64,000 nucleotides of DNA from Enterocloster bolteae (GCF_002234575.2 NZ_CP022464.2:3348001-3412000); one strand, 5' to 3'; positions 1 through 8,727 are shown, counted from the stretch's first letter. A program made the numbers and translations. The notes: a model not told the origin generated them from the letters alone.

Positions 1-305
1 TGTTTTACCCTGTCGTATCTTGTGTCATAATATCCAAATCCGCCCTCTTTGAAAATACCGGTTTTCGATACCAGCTGGATTTTGTTTCGAATGGCGCGAT
101 CCTGTTCAAAGGCCTGCCCCATCAGCGTCTCACAGAGCGTGCCTCCGTAGATTTCCGCCGTGTCAAAGGTGGTGACTCCCCTATCAATACATTCATTCAT
201 GAATCGGGCCAGTTCTTCTGCAGACCATTTCCAGCTGTCCAGCCTCCAGAATCCCTGAACCACGGCTGACAATGACAGCCCTTCCGACAATTTAACTTTT
301 TTCAC
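1..305 (-). CDS. Aldo/keto reductase, N-terminal part (cut by window edge)
   Basis: Partial gene of 101 codons starting at a GTG (303-305) behind AGGAGGATTAAC; the C-terminus lies outside the window. The translation begins KKVKLSEGLSLSAVVQGFWR and contains GVTTFDTAEIYGG, the aldo/keto reductase segment carrying the catalytic Asp and Tyr of this NADPH-dependent barrel family, followed by the strand with the active-site Lys (LVSKTG). It resembles the YdhF-type oxidoreductases. It is the last visible gene of the leftward sugar operon, 15 bp after the permease stop, so it may reduce or oxidise the transported sugar or an intermediate. The substrate cannot be read from sequence. Confidence 0.85.
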   Translation of the reverse strand, partial: MKKVKLSEGLSLSAVVQGFWRLDSWKWSAEELARFMNECIDRGVTTFDTAEIYGGTLCETLMGQAFEQDRAIRNKIQLVSKTGIFKEGGFGYYDTRYDRVK

Positions 306-320
306 GTTAATCCTCCTTAA

Positions 321-1325
321 TTAAGAATTTTTTCTCATATCCAGGGCCACTGCACTGCATATGATAAGTCCCTTTACAATCAACTGCCAGTTGGAATTAA
401 CTCCTATGTAGGCAAGTCCATAGCTGATAAAAGTAAATATCAGCACACCGATGATGACGCCGGATACCTTTCCCACTCCTCCGCTCAGAGATACGCCTCC
501 CACCACACAGGAGGATATGGCATCAAATTCATACGCGTTTCCATAAGCCGAGTTGGCGCCTCCGGTCCTGGCCACTTCCAGGATACCTGCCAGCCCTACA
601 AACATGGATTCGATGATAAATACAGTGATGATCACCTTGCTGACATTTATACCGGATACCTTGGCCGCTTCCGGATTGCCGCCCACGATATAAATGTTCT
701 TCCCAAACACAGTCTTGTTGAGCAGAAACCAAACGCCGACAATGGCAATGACGGCGATGACCACTAAAAAGGAAATCTGGCCAAATACCTTAAAGCTGCT
801 GAGCACAGTCAAGTCATTCCTTATGCCTCCGATGGGCTGGGAATTGTTCGGCTTCTTTGCAAAGTACAGACAGTTAATGCCGTAGACAATGGTGCTCATG
901 CCGAATGTGGCGATAAAAGGCGCCATCTTTAGCTTTGCAATCATAAAGCCGTTGACAGCTCCTATCACAGCAACCAGAGCCAGGGTCATGATGACGGGAA
1001 TGATAATGGGAAGTTCAGGCAGGCCAGGCCAGAACTTGTTGGAATAGTCCGCCATCTGGGACAGGGATGCCACCATAACGGCTGCCAGGCCCACCTGGCG
1101 GCCGCCGGAAAGGTCTGTTCCTCCTAAGAGCAGAGCGAACATCAGCCCCAATGCACATATCATTTTAACGGCAGACTGGGTCAGTATGTCTGTCAATACT
1201 CTTATTTGCAGAAAAGAAGGTTCGATTATGATAATTCCTATAATCATGAATACCAGCACGATGATAAGAGCTTTATCCATCATGATATTCTTTATGTCTT
1301 TTGCTGTCAACTCCTTTATTTTCAT
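321..1325 (-). CDS. Sugar ABC transporter permease (MglC/RbsC family)
   Basis: 334 aa, the usual length for BPD_transp_2 permeases of the ribose/galactose class. Hydrophobic segments are spread along the whole chain, and the LSGGRQVGL and GGVSLSGGVG motifs are typical of this class. The start codon overlaps the stop of the ATPase gene (ATGA), which suggests translational coupling. The protein should form the membrane channel for the sugar bound by the neighbouring lipoprotein and energised by the double-domain ATPase. The substrate is unknown; galactose, ribose or another pentose/hexose are all possible. Confidence 0.9.
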   Translation of the reverse strand: MKIKELTAKDIKNIMMDKALIIVLVFMIIGIIIIEPSFLQIRVLTDILTQSAVKMICALGLMFALLLGGTDLSGGRQVGLAAVMVASLSQMADYSNKFWPGLPELPIIIPVIMTLALVAVIGAVNGFMIAKLKMAPFIATFGMSTIVYGINCLYFAKKPNNSQPIGGIRNDLTVLSSFKVFGQISFLVVIAVIAIVGVWFLLNKTVFGKNIYIVGGNPEAAKVSGINVSKVIITVFIIESMFVGLAGILEVARTGGANSAYGNAYEFDAISSCVVGGVSLSGGVGKVSGVIIGVLIFTFISYGLAYIGVNSNWQLIVKGLIICSAVALDMRKNS

Positions 1326-2851
1326 ACTGACACTCCTTCTTTCGTTTTATCTTCAAATTGGGTGGCGTACTTCATCACCTCAACCTGGGTAGCCTCCGTT
1401 TTGCCAAGGATACCTGTCTGCTTTCCGGCGCACATAATCATGATACGATCCGACATTCCCAACAACTCCGGCATCTCAGAGGAAACCATAATGATCGCCT
1501 TTCCCTTTTTCACTAAATCCTGCATGATTCGGTATATCTCATATTTAGCGCCCACATCCACTCCCCTGGTGGGTTCGTCCAGCATAATGACATCACAGTT
1601 TGCCAGCAGCCATCTGCCAATCAGCACCTTCTGCTGATTCCCTCCCGACAGGTTCTTGATAAGCGTTTTTGTCCCGGCCATGCGGACATCCAGATCCGTG
1701 CACACCTTGTCAACGCTGGGGAACAGTTTTTTCGTATGGATGTATCCGAAAACATTGCCTGTCAGTTTCTTATAGGCAACCGTCAGGGCGTTGTCCCAGA
1801 CTGACAGCATGGGAATGATTCCCGTTGCCCTGCGCTCTTCTGTCAGAAGGGCGAAGCCGTTGCGTATGGCATCCTGGGGTGAATGGTTGACCACTGTTTT
1901 TCCATTGACAGTCAGTTCCCCGCTTACAATTCTTCGCAGGCCGAATATGGCTTCTATGAGCTCTGTCCTCTGTGCCCCCACCAGTCCGCCTATGCCCAGT
2001 ATCTCCCCCTTATGAAGGTCGAAGGACACGTTTTTAAAGGATCGCGGGTCTGCACTGGTAAAGTTCTTTACCTGCAGCATCACCTCATCTGTTCTTGCGT
2101 CCTCGCACAAAGGAAATCGCTCGTTCATCTTTCTTCCCACCATTTGGCCTATCAGCTGGTCTATGGTAATGTCCTTTATATCCCATGTGCCTATGTACTG
2201 GCCGTCCCGCATCACTGTTATCTCGTCCGCTATCTCAAATATCTCCTCCAGCTTGTGGGATATATAGATAATAGAGCGCCCTTCCTTTCTAAGCTTGTCA
2301 ATGATTTTAAAAAGATGCTGTGTCTCTGCCACAGTCAGTGAGGAGGTCGGCTCGTCCATAATGATAATTTTTGCATTATATGAGACAGCCTTTGCTATCT
2401 CAATTGCCTGCATCTGTGAAACGGAGAGGTTCTTTGCAAAGGTTGTCACGTCTATATCAAAATCCAAATCCCGAAGCAGGTTCCTGGTCTTTTCCATCAT
2501 CTGGTTTTCATCCACCACAATGCCTTTTGTCTGGAACCTGCCCGCCCATATATTGTCCACCACATTCCTGTAAGGAACCGGATTCAGCTCCTGGTGAATC
2601 ATGGAAATGCCGTTTTTCAGCGCATCATTGGGATCTTTGATATCCATGACCCGGCCATCAATTTCAATGGTACCGCTGTCCGGATGATACAGGCCGAACA
2701 GACACTTCATCAAAGTGGATTTGCCGGCCCCGTTCTCGCCGATTAATGCATGTACACTTCCAGGCTTCACCGCAAGCTTAATATTGTCAAGGGCTTTTAC
2801 TCCGGGGAAGGATTTAGACATATTTGCTATCTTCAGTCTGTATTCTTCCAT
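1322..2851 (-). CDS. Sugar ABC transporter ATPase, two nucleotide-binding domains (MglA/RbsA family)
   Basis: 509 aa from the chosen ATG at 2849-2851. An ATG six bases upstream directly abuts the GGAGG ribosome site, whereas this one has a 6-base spacer. There are two ABC domains: the N-terminal one has Walker A GENGAGKST, signature LSVSQ and Walker B IIIMDEPT; the C-terminal one has signature LSGGNQQK and Walker B VIMLDEPT but a degenerate Walker A region (GGLVGAQRTE). This arrangement is normal for monosaccharide importers of the CUT2 class. It sits between the binding protein (19-base gap) and the permease (4-base overlap). Confidence 0.93.
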   Translation of the reverse strand: MEEYRLKIANMSKSFPGVKALDNIKLAVKPGSVHALIGENGAGKSTLMKCLFGLYHPDSGTIEIDGRVMDIKDPNDALKNGISMIHQELNPVPYRNVVDNIWAGRFQTKGIVVDENQMMEKTRNLLRDLDFDIDVTTFAKNLSVSQMQAIEIAKAVSYNAKIIIMDEPTSSLTVAETQHLFKIIDKLRKEGRSIIYISHKLEEIFEIADEITVMRDGQYIGTWDIKDITIDQLIGQMVGRKMNERFPLCEDARTDEVMLQVKNFTSADPRSFKNVSFDLHKGEILGIGGLVGAQRTELIEAIFGLRRIVSGELTVNGKTVVNHSPQDAIRNGFALLTEERRATGIIPMLSVWDNALTVAYKKLTGNVFGYIHTKKLFPSVDKVCTDLDVRMAGTKTLIKNLSGGNQQKVLIGRWLLANCDVIMLDEPTRGVDVGAKYEIYRIMQDLVKKGKAIIMVSSEMPELLGMSDRIMIMCAGKQTGILGKTEATQVEVMKYATQFEDKTKEGVSV

Positions 2852-2869
2852 CTGCATCCTCCAGATTCC

Positions 2870-4018
2870 TTATTCGGATTGGGCCACTGCCAGCATGTCC
2901 TCCAGGGTTGCGCTTAAATTGCTTTCATCAACAATCACATACGGTACCCATACATATTTTCCGTCAACCGTACAGTTCACGCCTACCACGTCCTCTGTGA
3001 TTTCCGTTCCTGCATGTACTGCCTTTATCACATTGATGATGGCGTCAGACTGGCTCTTCCTGTCATTCAGCACAGTGCCCAAAAGGGAACCTGCCTTCAT
3101 TGCCTCCAGGGCGTCGATATTAGCATCAATTCCCACGATGGGAACAAACTTCTCAGCATCCCCTGAGTTATAGCCATTGTTGATGCAGGCCTGCACCGCG
3201 CCCATAGCCATGGAGTCGTTGTTGCAGAGGACACCTTCAATCCCGTCGATTCCGTAAGCGGTAATCCACGCATTCATTTTATCCAGTGCCTGGGCCTGGT
3301 CCCAGTTGGCGGTATCGCAGGCAAGAATCTCATATTCGATTCCGTTCTTTTCCAGGGTCTCTTTATACGCATCTGTGCGAAGTGTCACATCCTGCTGGCC
3401 GATTTCTCCCTGAAGAATGACCAGAGAAAGTTTTCCGTCCCCGTTTTTATCTGCAATATCTTTATTGTCATTCCAGTAGTTAATCAGTGCCTGGGCGCAC
3501 ATTTCGCCTGACTGTTTGGCCTGGGCGCCTACATACCAGATGTTTTCGTAGCGGTTCATGGTATCTTCCATCGGCTCCATATTGAAGAATACAGCCGGCA
3601 CGCCGTCAGCATCGCATTTCTTCATCATGTTCTCAATGCTCTCCCTGTCAGGCGCGCATATGGCAACCACATCCGTCTTTTTGCTCAGGGCCACCTCTAA
3701 TTTGGAATTGGCCGTGGATACGTCATTTGCCGCGTCCTGCATATCCAGGGTGATACCGCCCGACTTTTCAGCCTCGTTCTGCATAATGATGCGGAATCCG
3801 CTCTGGAACTGGTCGTCAAAGGCCCTCCAGATAACAGTGGCCTTCATCTCTGCCTGGGCCTCTCCCTGCTGGGCGGCACTCTCTGAATTTCCGGCTGATT
3901 CACTGCCTGCCGGAACTGCCGGCTTTGTCTCCCCCAGACCGCCGGAGCAGGCTGTTAATGTACCCATCATCACGGCTGCTGTCAACCCACATACGAATCT
4001 GTTCATGCTTTTTTTCAT
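2870..4018 (-). CDS. Sugar-binding lipoprotein of the CUT2 ABC transporter
   Basis: 382 aa. The lipoprotein signal peptide ends in the lipobox LTAC at about residues 21-24, followed by a Ser/Glu/Ala-rich linker and a periplasmic-binding-protein type I fold (Peripla_BP_4). Typical segments include VAICAPDRESIENMMKKCDA, the hinge-proximal DVTLRTDAYKE, and VGIDANIDALEAMKAG. It should be tethered outside the membrane and hand sugar to the permease. The nearest relatives by motif are galactose/methyl-galactoside and ribose binding proteins. It lies 25 bp after the aldolase. Confidence 0.9.
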   Translation of the reverse strand: MKKSMNRFVCGLTAAVMMGTLTACSGGLGETKPAVPAGSESAGNSESAAQQGEAQAEMKATVIWRAFDDQFQSGFRIIMQNEAEKSGGITLDMQDAANDVSTANSKLEVALSKKTDVVAICAPDRESIENMMKKCDADGVPAVFFNMEPMEDTMNRYENIWYVGAQAKQSGEMCAQALINYWNDNKDIADKNGDGKLSLVILQGEIGQQDVTLRTDAYKETLEKNGIEYEILACDTANWDQAQALDKMNAWITAYGIDGIEGVLCNNDSMAMGAVQACINNGYNSGDAEKFVPIVGIDANIDALEAMKAGSLLGTVLNDRKSQSDAIINVIKAVHAGTEITEDVVGVNCTVDGKYVWVPYVIVDESNLSATLEDMLAVAQSE

Positions 4019-4043
4019 AAGTCATCTTCTCCTTTTTGATATA

Positions 4044-4901
4044 TTAATCCATCAGTGCAAATTCTCTCATCTTTCCCTTAATAAACTCCCTTGCGCAGGC
4101 CTGTGAATTGACAAACATGCCTGTATTATACTTAAAGTCCGGCTTCTGCTTCATATCCTCAAAGGAATTGGCAACCGCTATCAATACATCTGTGGCAATA
4201 TTGATTTTTCTGATTCCGTTCCTGATTGCTTCCTGTACCTGCTCCTTAGGTGTTCCCGAACCGCCGTGAAGCACAATGGGAACATCCACCACATCATGTA
4301 TCTTTTTAAGCCGTTCAATGTTCAGATGGGGAGCCGCCACATATACGCCGTGCTGCGTCCCGATGCTGACAGCGATACAGTCAATGCCTGTGCGCTCCAC
4401 AAATTCCTTTGCCTGGTCCGGGTCTGTCTGGGCAGATTCAGGGTCGCCTTCCACCTTAAAGTTTCCTTCTTCTCCCACCAGCTTGCCTAATTCCCCTTCC
4501 ACCGTGATTCCGTAGCAGTGGGCATAATCAGCCACCTTTTTGGTCAGCGCCACATTCTCCTCAAAGGGAAGGGATGAGCCATCTATCATGACGGAGGAAT
4601 ATCCGGCCTGTATGGCCTGTACGCATTCCTCATATGTACGGCAGTGGTCCAGATGAAGCGCAACAGGAACTTTGCAGTCAGCTGCCTTCATGGCTCTTTT
4701 AACCGTATCCACAGTCCCCTCAAAACCGCCCATCAAATCGCAGCAGTCCGTACCTGTGATAAAGATGACCGGAATATCCAACTCTGTACCTGCCTCAATT
4801 GCTGCCAATGCAGTTTCATAGGATACAGTCACATATGCGCCATAGGCAATGTTCCTCTCCTCAGCCATCTCCAAAATGTCTTTCATCGGTGATAATTTCA
4901 T
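4044..4901 (-). CDS. Class II fructose-bisphosphate/ketose-bisphosphate aldolase
   Basis: 285 aa, the normal length for the zinc-dependent FbaA/GatY/KbaY family. Visible motifs are the catalytic/zinc segment ALHLDHC, the second motif GELGKLVGEEGN, the zinc histidine in PIVLHGGSGTP, and the phosphate-binding stretch KINIATDV. The RBS is AAAAGGAGAAGAAG. Its place between a PfkB kinase and a sugar importer suggests it cleaves the phosphorylated sugar into two trioses (or a triose and an aldehyde). Tagatose-bisphosphate, fructose-bisphosphate or a deoxy-ketose phosphate would all fit. Confidence 0.88.
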   Translation of the reverse strand: MKLSPMKDILEMAEERNIAYGAYVTVSYETALAAIEAGTELDIPVIFITGTDCCDLMGGFEGTVDTVKRAMKAADCKVPVALHLDHCRTYEECVQAIQAGYSSVMIDGSSLPFEENVALTKKVADYAHCYGITVEGELGKLVGEEGNFKVEGDPESAQTDPDQAKEFVERTGIDCIAVSIGTQHGVYVAAPHLNIERLKKIHDVVDVPIVLHGGSGTPKEQVQEAIRNGIRKINIATDVLIAVANSFEDMKQKPDFKYNTGMFVNSQACAREFIKGKMREFALMD

Positions 4902-4917
4902 AAGTCTTCTTCTCCTT

Positions 4918-5865
4918 TTATTTTAGTTTTTTATGGTGATTGTATATGTACAACTCGTCTTCATAGGGCAGTATACCGCCCGCCGCCCCCATATGCTGGA
5001 CACTGTGGGAAGCAACTGAGCCTGCTAATCCAGCACTTTCAAAAAATGAAAGCCCGTTGACCAGGCCGGCCATCAGCCCGGCCATAAAGGAATCACCTGC
5101 CCCCGTGGTGTCCACGGCCCTGATCCCTCTCGGGCATTCTATATACCGCTCCCTGATAAAATCTGTGGCATAGCATCCCTTTGAACCAAGCTTGATTCCA
5201 AAATAGGCAAGTCCCATGGGCTTAAAGGCGCTGCTGATGTCCGGTATCTCCCGGCATCCGGTTATGGCCAATGCTTCCTCATAGCTTGGGAAAAAAACAT
5301 CTGTATAGGGCAGAACCTCCTTAAACATATCCATCCAGCAGCTGCAGACAGACCTCTGGTTAATAGCCGCATCCATGACCGTCATCCTGCCATGTGCCTT
5401 GGCCCGCCTCAGGATTCTGGCAAGTCCGCCCTGGTTCATCCGGTTAAAGCTGCAAGCAGAACCAATGTATACAATATCCGCATTCTCAACAGCCTTCTCC
5501 GGCAGGTCACTGTCATCCACCTCGTCAAAAATCGTCACATCTGACAGGAAATGCCTCTCTCCATTTTCCTCAATCAGTGCAAAACTGGATGCCGTCGCAT
5601 GGACCGGGTCTGTTACCACATGTGAAACATCCATTCCCAGCTTCCTGCATTGGTCCAGAACAAACCTTCCATTCAGGTCATCTCCCACCCGTCCCGCCAT
5701 GGTGACAGGAATGCCCAGACGTGATAATGCGATAGCTGTATTGAGAGCGTCCCCGCCGCAGGCCTGTATCGGTTTTTCTATCATGGTGCAGTCCCTGCTT
5801 AAGGCATCCCGGTCCACCGGCCTTAACAAAGTATCGCACACCATCATTCCAAAACTAAGCACCAC
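4918..5865 (-). CDS. PfkB-family carbohydrate kinase
   Basis: 315 aa with a GTG start at 5863-5865. The N-terminal sugar-binding region contains GGDALNTAIALSRLG, and the C-terminal PfkB signature DTTGAGDSFMAGLMAGL holds the catalytic Asp and anion hole. It is the first gene of the sugar operon, 53-75 bp downstream of the operator and -35/-10 elements. It presumably phosphorylates the imported sugar or its isomer before aldol cleavage. PfkB specificity (ribose, fructose-1-P, tagatose-6-P, KDG, deoxygluconate) cannot be assigned from these motifs. Confidence 0.88.
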   Translation of the reverse strand: MVLSFGMMVCDTLLRPVDRDALSRDCTMIEKPIQACGGDALNTAIALSRLGIPVTMAGRVGDDLNGRFVLDQCRKLGMDVSHVVTDPVHATASSFALIEENGERHFLSDVTIFDEVDDSDLPEKAVENADIVYIGSACSFNRMNQGGLARILRRAKAHGRMTVMDAAINQRSVCSCWMDMFKEVLPYTDVFFPSYEEALAITGCREIPDISSAFKPMGLAYFGIKLGSKGCYATDFIRERYIECPRGIRAVDTTGAGDSFMAGLMAGLVNGLSFFESAGLAGSVASHSVQHMGAAGGILPYEDELYIYNHHKKLK

Positions 5866-5890
5866 CTTTTAAACCACCCCTCCTTCATCC

Positions 5891-5910
5891 ATATGTCCGT
5901 ACATACATAT
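5891..5910. promoter_or_regulatory. Probable GntR operator O1 over the sugar-operon promoter
   Basis: A 20-bp imperfect palindrome, ATATGT-CC-GTAC-AT-ACATAT, with the central mismatched pairs next to GTAC. It overlaps the -10 element of the leftward sugar operon. The motif resembles the second palindrome near the GntR start, which supports one regulator acting on both. It was inferred from symmetry only. Confidence 0.6.
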
Positions 5911-5937
5911 AATTGCACAATGATGTATATTTGTCAA
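5909..5937 (-). promoter_or_regulatory. Promoter of the sugar operon
   Basis: Reading leftward there is a perfect -35 TTGACA (5932-5937), a 17-bp spacer, and a -10 AATTAT (5909-5914). The operator palindrome at 5891-5910 overlaps the -10 and start region, so a bound repressor would block initiation. Confidence 0.65.
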
Positions 5938-6012
5938 GTAGTTGTGGTAAAATTATAATAAAATGTTATTTTTTCAAATTTTCCCTTGCATTTTTCACAA
6001 CATGCTTTACAA

Positions 6013-6018
6013 TATAAT
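6013..6018 (+). promoter_or_regulatory. -10 element of the gntR promoter
   Basis: A perfect TATAAT lies 53 bp before the gntR start. The best upstream hexamer, TTGCAT (5986-5991), is spaced 21 bp away, too far for a standard -35, so the promoter is probably weak. The second operator begins 12 bp downstream, consistent with autoregulation. Confidence 0.5.
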
Positions 6019-6035
6019 TGATGTTTTGTTTGTAC

Positions 6036-6047
6036 ATACATATGTAT
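6036..6047. promoter_or_regulatory. Probable GntR operator O2 (autoregulatory)
   Basis: A perfect 12-bp palindrome ATACATATGTAT inside TGTACATACATATGTATCTA (6031-6050). It shares the GTACATACATAT string with the operator at 5891-5910 and lies between the gntR -10 box and start codon. Confidence 0.6.
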
Positions 6048-6070
6048 CTAACTTGAAAGGATTTTAAATT

Positions 6071-6820
6071 ATGACCATGTTCACCAAAGAAATAAATAAA
6101 GATGTGCCCATCCCCCTTTATTACCAGCTGAAAAATATCATCAAAACAGATATTGAGAACGGCACTTTAAAGACCGGGGATACTATTCCCACTGAAATGG
6201 AAATCATGAGCCACTACAACATAAGCCGCTTTACGGTGCGCCAGGCCATCTCCGAGCTGGTAAATGAAGGTTACCTGCTGCGGAAAACCAGCAAAGGCAC
6301 CTTTGTCACAGAGCCTAATAAAAAAACAAGCTTCATCAAGTCCTTTGAACCATTCCACCAGCAAATCCAGGAGCTGGGCAAGACCCCGCATACGGAACTG
6401 TTGGACATGTCCGTCATGAAACCGGATGATCGGATCAGGGAACTTCTGCGTCTTGGTACCAATGACAAGGTTATCTCCCTGTTCAGACGGCGTTTTGCGG
6501 ATGCAACGCCTGTGGTGACAATCCAGAACTATCTTCCCTACAACCTCTGTCATTTTGTGCTGAGCCATGACTTTAAGGATGTTTCACTGTACAATCTCTT
6601 CATGTCACGGCCGGAAACCTGCATTGACAATACCCGAACCATTGTTTCCGCCGAAACAGCCACTCCCGAGGATGTTAAGCTGCTGGAGGTAAAGCCCGGC
6701 AGTCCCATGCTTTGCTTTAATAATATTTCCACCACCAGCGACGGTACCATAATTGACTATGCCTATGCCCATTACCGTGGGGATATGAACAAGTTTGAAA
6801 TCAACGAAAGCCCCAAATAA
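6071..6820 (+). CDS. GntR-family transcriptional regulator (HutC/UTRA type)
   Basis: 249 aa. The N-terminal winged helix-turn-helix (about residues 8-75) contains PIPLYYQLKNIIKTDIENG and ISRFTVRQAISELVNEGYL, the classic GntR signature. The C-terminal UTRA ligand-binding domain runs from about residue 95 to 240. It is divergent from the sugar operon across a 205-bp region carrying two palindromes, so it is almost certainly the operon's local repressor, relieved by a sugar phosphate or related ligand. The only operon-linked gene on the plus strand here. Confidence 0.92.
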   Translation: MTMFTKEINKDVPIPLYYQLKNIIKTDIENGTLKTGDTIPTEMEIMSHYNISRFTVRQAISELVNEGYLLRKTSKGTFVTEPNKKTSFIKSFEPFHQQIQELGKTPHTELLDMSVMKPDDRIRELLRLGTNDKVISLFRRRFADATPVVTIQNYLPYNLCHFVLSHDFKDVSLYNLFMSRPETCIDNTRTIVSAETATPEDVKLLEVKPGSPMLCFNNISTTSDGTIIDYAYAHYRGDMNKFEINESPK

Positions 6821-6860
6821 CCCATCTGCAGCATTCTTCTGCCCTTTTACCATCTAAAAA

Positions 6861-6896
6861 CAGCGGGACCGGATTACACTTGATCCGGTCCCGCTG
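6861..6896 (-). terminator. Rho-independent terminator of the exonuclease gene
   Basis: A perfect 14-bp stem (6861-6874 pairing with 6883-6896), an 8-nt loop, and TTTTTAG following on the minus strand. It lies 14 bp after the exonuclease stop. The hairpin could also help stop gntR transcripts from the other side, but no T-run follows on the plus strand. Confidence 0.85.
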
Positions 6897-6910
6897 CTGC
6901 GGTTCACCTG

Positions 6911-7987
6911 TTAACTTTTCCCAAACACAGAAGCAGTCTTAATATCCAGTTTCCTGCACCACTCCTTAAGCACTTCCTCCCTGCAGCAGGATGCGGAAAA
7001 ATCCTCCAGCTCAAAATCCAGGGGTATGTCGGTCTTAATGGTGGCCAGCTCCTTAGACAGCCTGGCTGCGGCTTCCCCGCACAGTTCCCCTTCCTCCCCT
7101 GTCTTGGTCAAAGATTTGTAGGGGGAACGGCTGATTCCCAGGCAGTTTTTCCAGAAGTCCTGCAGCTCCTTAAGCTGCTTCTTATCCTGCTCCGCCTCAT
7201 GTATCACCTCATAAATATGTTCCACGGTGCCGTATTCTCCCAGCAAAAGCGGTGCTGCGCTGGCAACGCCGCGGACTCCCGGGATATTGTCCGAGGTATC
7301 GCCCTGGATTCCCTTCAGGTCCGTAATCTGCCTGGGCCACACTCCTTCCTCGGAATACACCGTCTCAGCCGTAAACTCAAAGGTCTTTTCCGGCAGGTTC
7401 ACCGATGCCTTATCCAGGCCGTAAAGCCCGTAATACTTGTCGCAGAGCTCCTCCGCCTTTTCCTGCCTGGCCTGGACCATCCAGGCCCTTACATTATACT
7501 CATCGCTCACAAGCTGAAGGTAATCATGGTCCTTGGTCATCACCACCATGGGCACCTGCTCCCTGAATTTATAGACCAGGCTTCCCGCATAGTCATCCGC
7601 CTCATACCGGTCGCTGTAGAGCACCTTAAAACCTGCTTCCTCCAGAATCCGCTCCATCAGTACGAACTGCTGCTTAAGTGGCTCCGGTGTCCTGCTTCTG
7701 GTCCCCTTATAATCAGGATACAGCTCCCTGCGGAAGGTATCCCTTGTCTTGTCAAACACAAATGCCACATAGGCCGGCTGCTGCTTTTTCAGCAGGGAAA
7801 CCACGGCCTTCAGCACCCCCATGATGCCGTTGGTATAGGTCCCGTCCGATGCGTGGAGGATTTTCCCGTAATGCTTTTCCTTTTCCTCGTCCGTCTTGGC
7901 GAACATGATTTCCCTGGGTAACACTGCATAGTAACAGGTTGACAGCAGGGATGAGCCGTCAACAATCACGAATTTTCTTTCTGACAT
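6911..7987 (-). CDS. Stand-alone 5'-3' exonuclease (FEN/PolI N-terminal family)
   Basis: 358 aa. The N-terminal PIN-like nuclease domain begins KFVIVDGSSLLSTCYYA. Acidic metal ligands are visible in FVFDKTRDTFRRELYPDYKGTR, in YEADDYAGSLVYKF and in VVMTKDHDYLQLV. The helix-hairpin-helix region follows with ITDLKGIQGDTSDNIPGVRG. There is no polymerase domain, so it is a separate flap/RNA-primer nuclease like the 5' nuclease of DNA polymerase I. The C-terminal about 100 residues are less recognisable. Single-gene unit with its own terminator. Confidence 0.85.
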   Translation of the reverse strand: MSERKFVIVDGSSLLSTCYYAVLPREIMFAKTDEEKEKHYGKILHASDGTYTNGIMGVLKAVVSLLKKQQPAYVAFVFDKTRDTFRRELYPDYKGTRSRTPEPLKQQFVLMERILEEAGFKVLYSDRYEADDYAGSLVYKFREQVPMVVMTKDHDYLQLVSDEYNVRAWMVQARQEKAEELCDKYYGLYGLDKASVNLPEKTFEFTAETVYSEEGVWPRQITDLKGIQGDTSDNIPGVRGVASAAPLLLGEYGTVEHIYEVIHEAEQDKKQLKELQDFWKNCLGISRSPYKSLTKTGEEGELCGEAAARLSKELATIKTDIPLDFELEDFSASCCREEVLKEWCRKLDIKTASVFGKS

Positions 7988-8038
7988 TCTGATTCCATCT
8001 CTTTCTTTCGTATTCTGTCATTGTGCGGGCCATTATGC

Positions 8039-8128
8039 TTACCTGCGGTGATGCCTGTCCCAGATTCCGGCAAACAGCAGGGCGGCTACAATGAATACCA
8101 GCACTATCAAGCGTTCCATCTGTCCCAT
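8039..8128 (-). CDS. Small membrane protein, 29 aa
   Basis: Translation from ATG 8126-8128 gives a short polar N-terminus (MGQMER), one hydrophobic helix (LIVLVFIVAALLFAGIW) and a basic tail (DRHHRR). A strong ribosome site GGAAGGAGGAGCC precedes the start. It lies 38 bp after the macro-domain gene stop on the same strand, so the two may be cotranscribed. Function unknown. It could be a chance ORF, but the RBS, the single transmembrane helix and the positive-inside tail argue for a real product. Confidence 0.5.
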   Translation of the reverse strand: MGQMERLIVLVFIVAALLFAGIWDRHHRR

Positions 8129-8166
8129 ATGGCTCCTCCTTCCGGAGACATGACTGTAACGGGAAG

Positions 8167-8697
8167 TCACAGTTTCCTCAAAACTGTATCATACACCAGT
8201 TTTGTCCTGGCGTCAAAGAGAACCCACAGAATCTGTTCCAGTTCACCCGGATACTCTGCCGCAAATTCTCTGGCAGTTCCTATGGCGGTTTCTGCTGCCA
8301 GCCCCACCGGGAAGTGGTATATACCGGTGGAGACAGAGGGAAATGCAATCCGCTTCACTCCATTTTCCAGGGCCAGCAAAAGGGAATTCCTGTAGCAGGA
8401 GGCAAGCTTCTCCTGCTCCCCGCATGTGCCGCCGTTCCACACAGGACCCACGGTGTGGATAATATACCGGCATTCCAGGTTGTAGGCCTTTGTAATCTTG
8501 GCCTGTCCTGTCTTGCAGCCGCCCAACAGCCTGCATTCATGCAGCAGTTCCTTTCCCGCGGCCCTGTGGATAGCCCCATCCACCCCTCCTCCTCCAAGGA
8601 GGGATGAGTTGGCCGCGTTGACGATTGCATCCATTCCGGTTATCTTCGTTATATCACCTAATACAGTACCTATGACTGTGTTGTTTTCATTTTTCAT
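8167..8697 (-). CDS. Macro-domain protein (O-acetyl-ADP-ribose deacetylase type)
   Basis: 176 aa, a single macro domain. Signature segments are GDITKITGMDAIVNAANSSL, GGGGVDGAIHRAAG and the second ligand loop FPSVSTGIYHFPVG. These match the MacroD/YmdB class that hydrolyses O-acetyl-ADP-ribose or removes ADP-ribose from acidic residues. The residues contacting ADP-ribose (D in GDI, NAAN, GGGVD, STGIYG-like loop) are present, so it should be active. A second, different macro protein lies about 570 bp away. Confidence 0.9.
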   Translation of the reverse strand: MKNENNTVIGTVLGDITKITGMDAIVNAANSSLLGGGGVDGAIHRAAGKELLHECRLLGGCKTGQAKITKAYNLECRYIIHTVGPVWNGGTCGEQEKLASCYRNSLLLALENGVKRIAFPSVSTGIYHFPVGLAAETAIGTAREFAAEYPGELEQILWVLFDARTKLVYDTVLRKL

Positions 8698-8727
8698 AGC
8701 TGGCCTCCTCTGATTTCTTTCCTTTGA

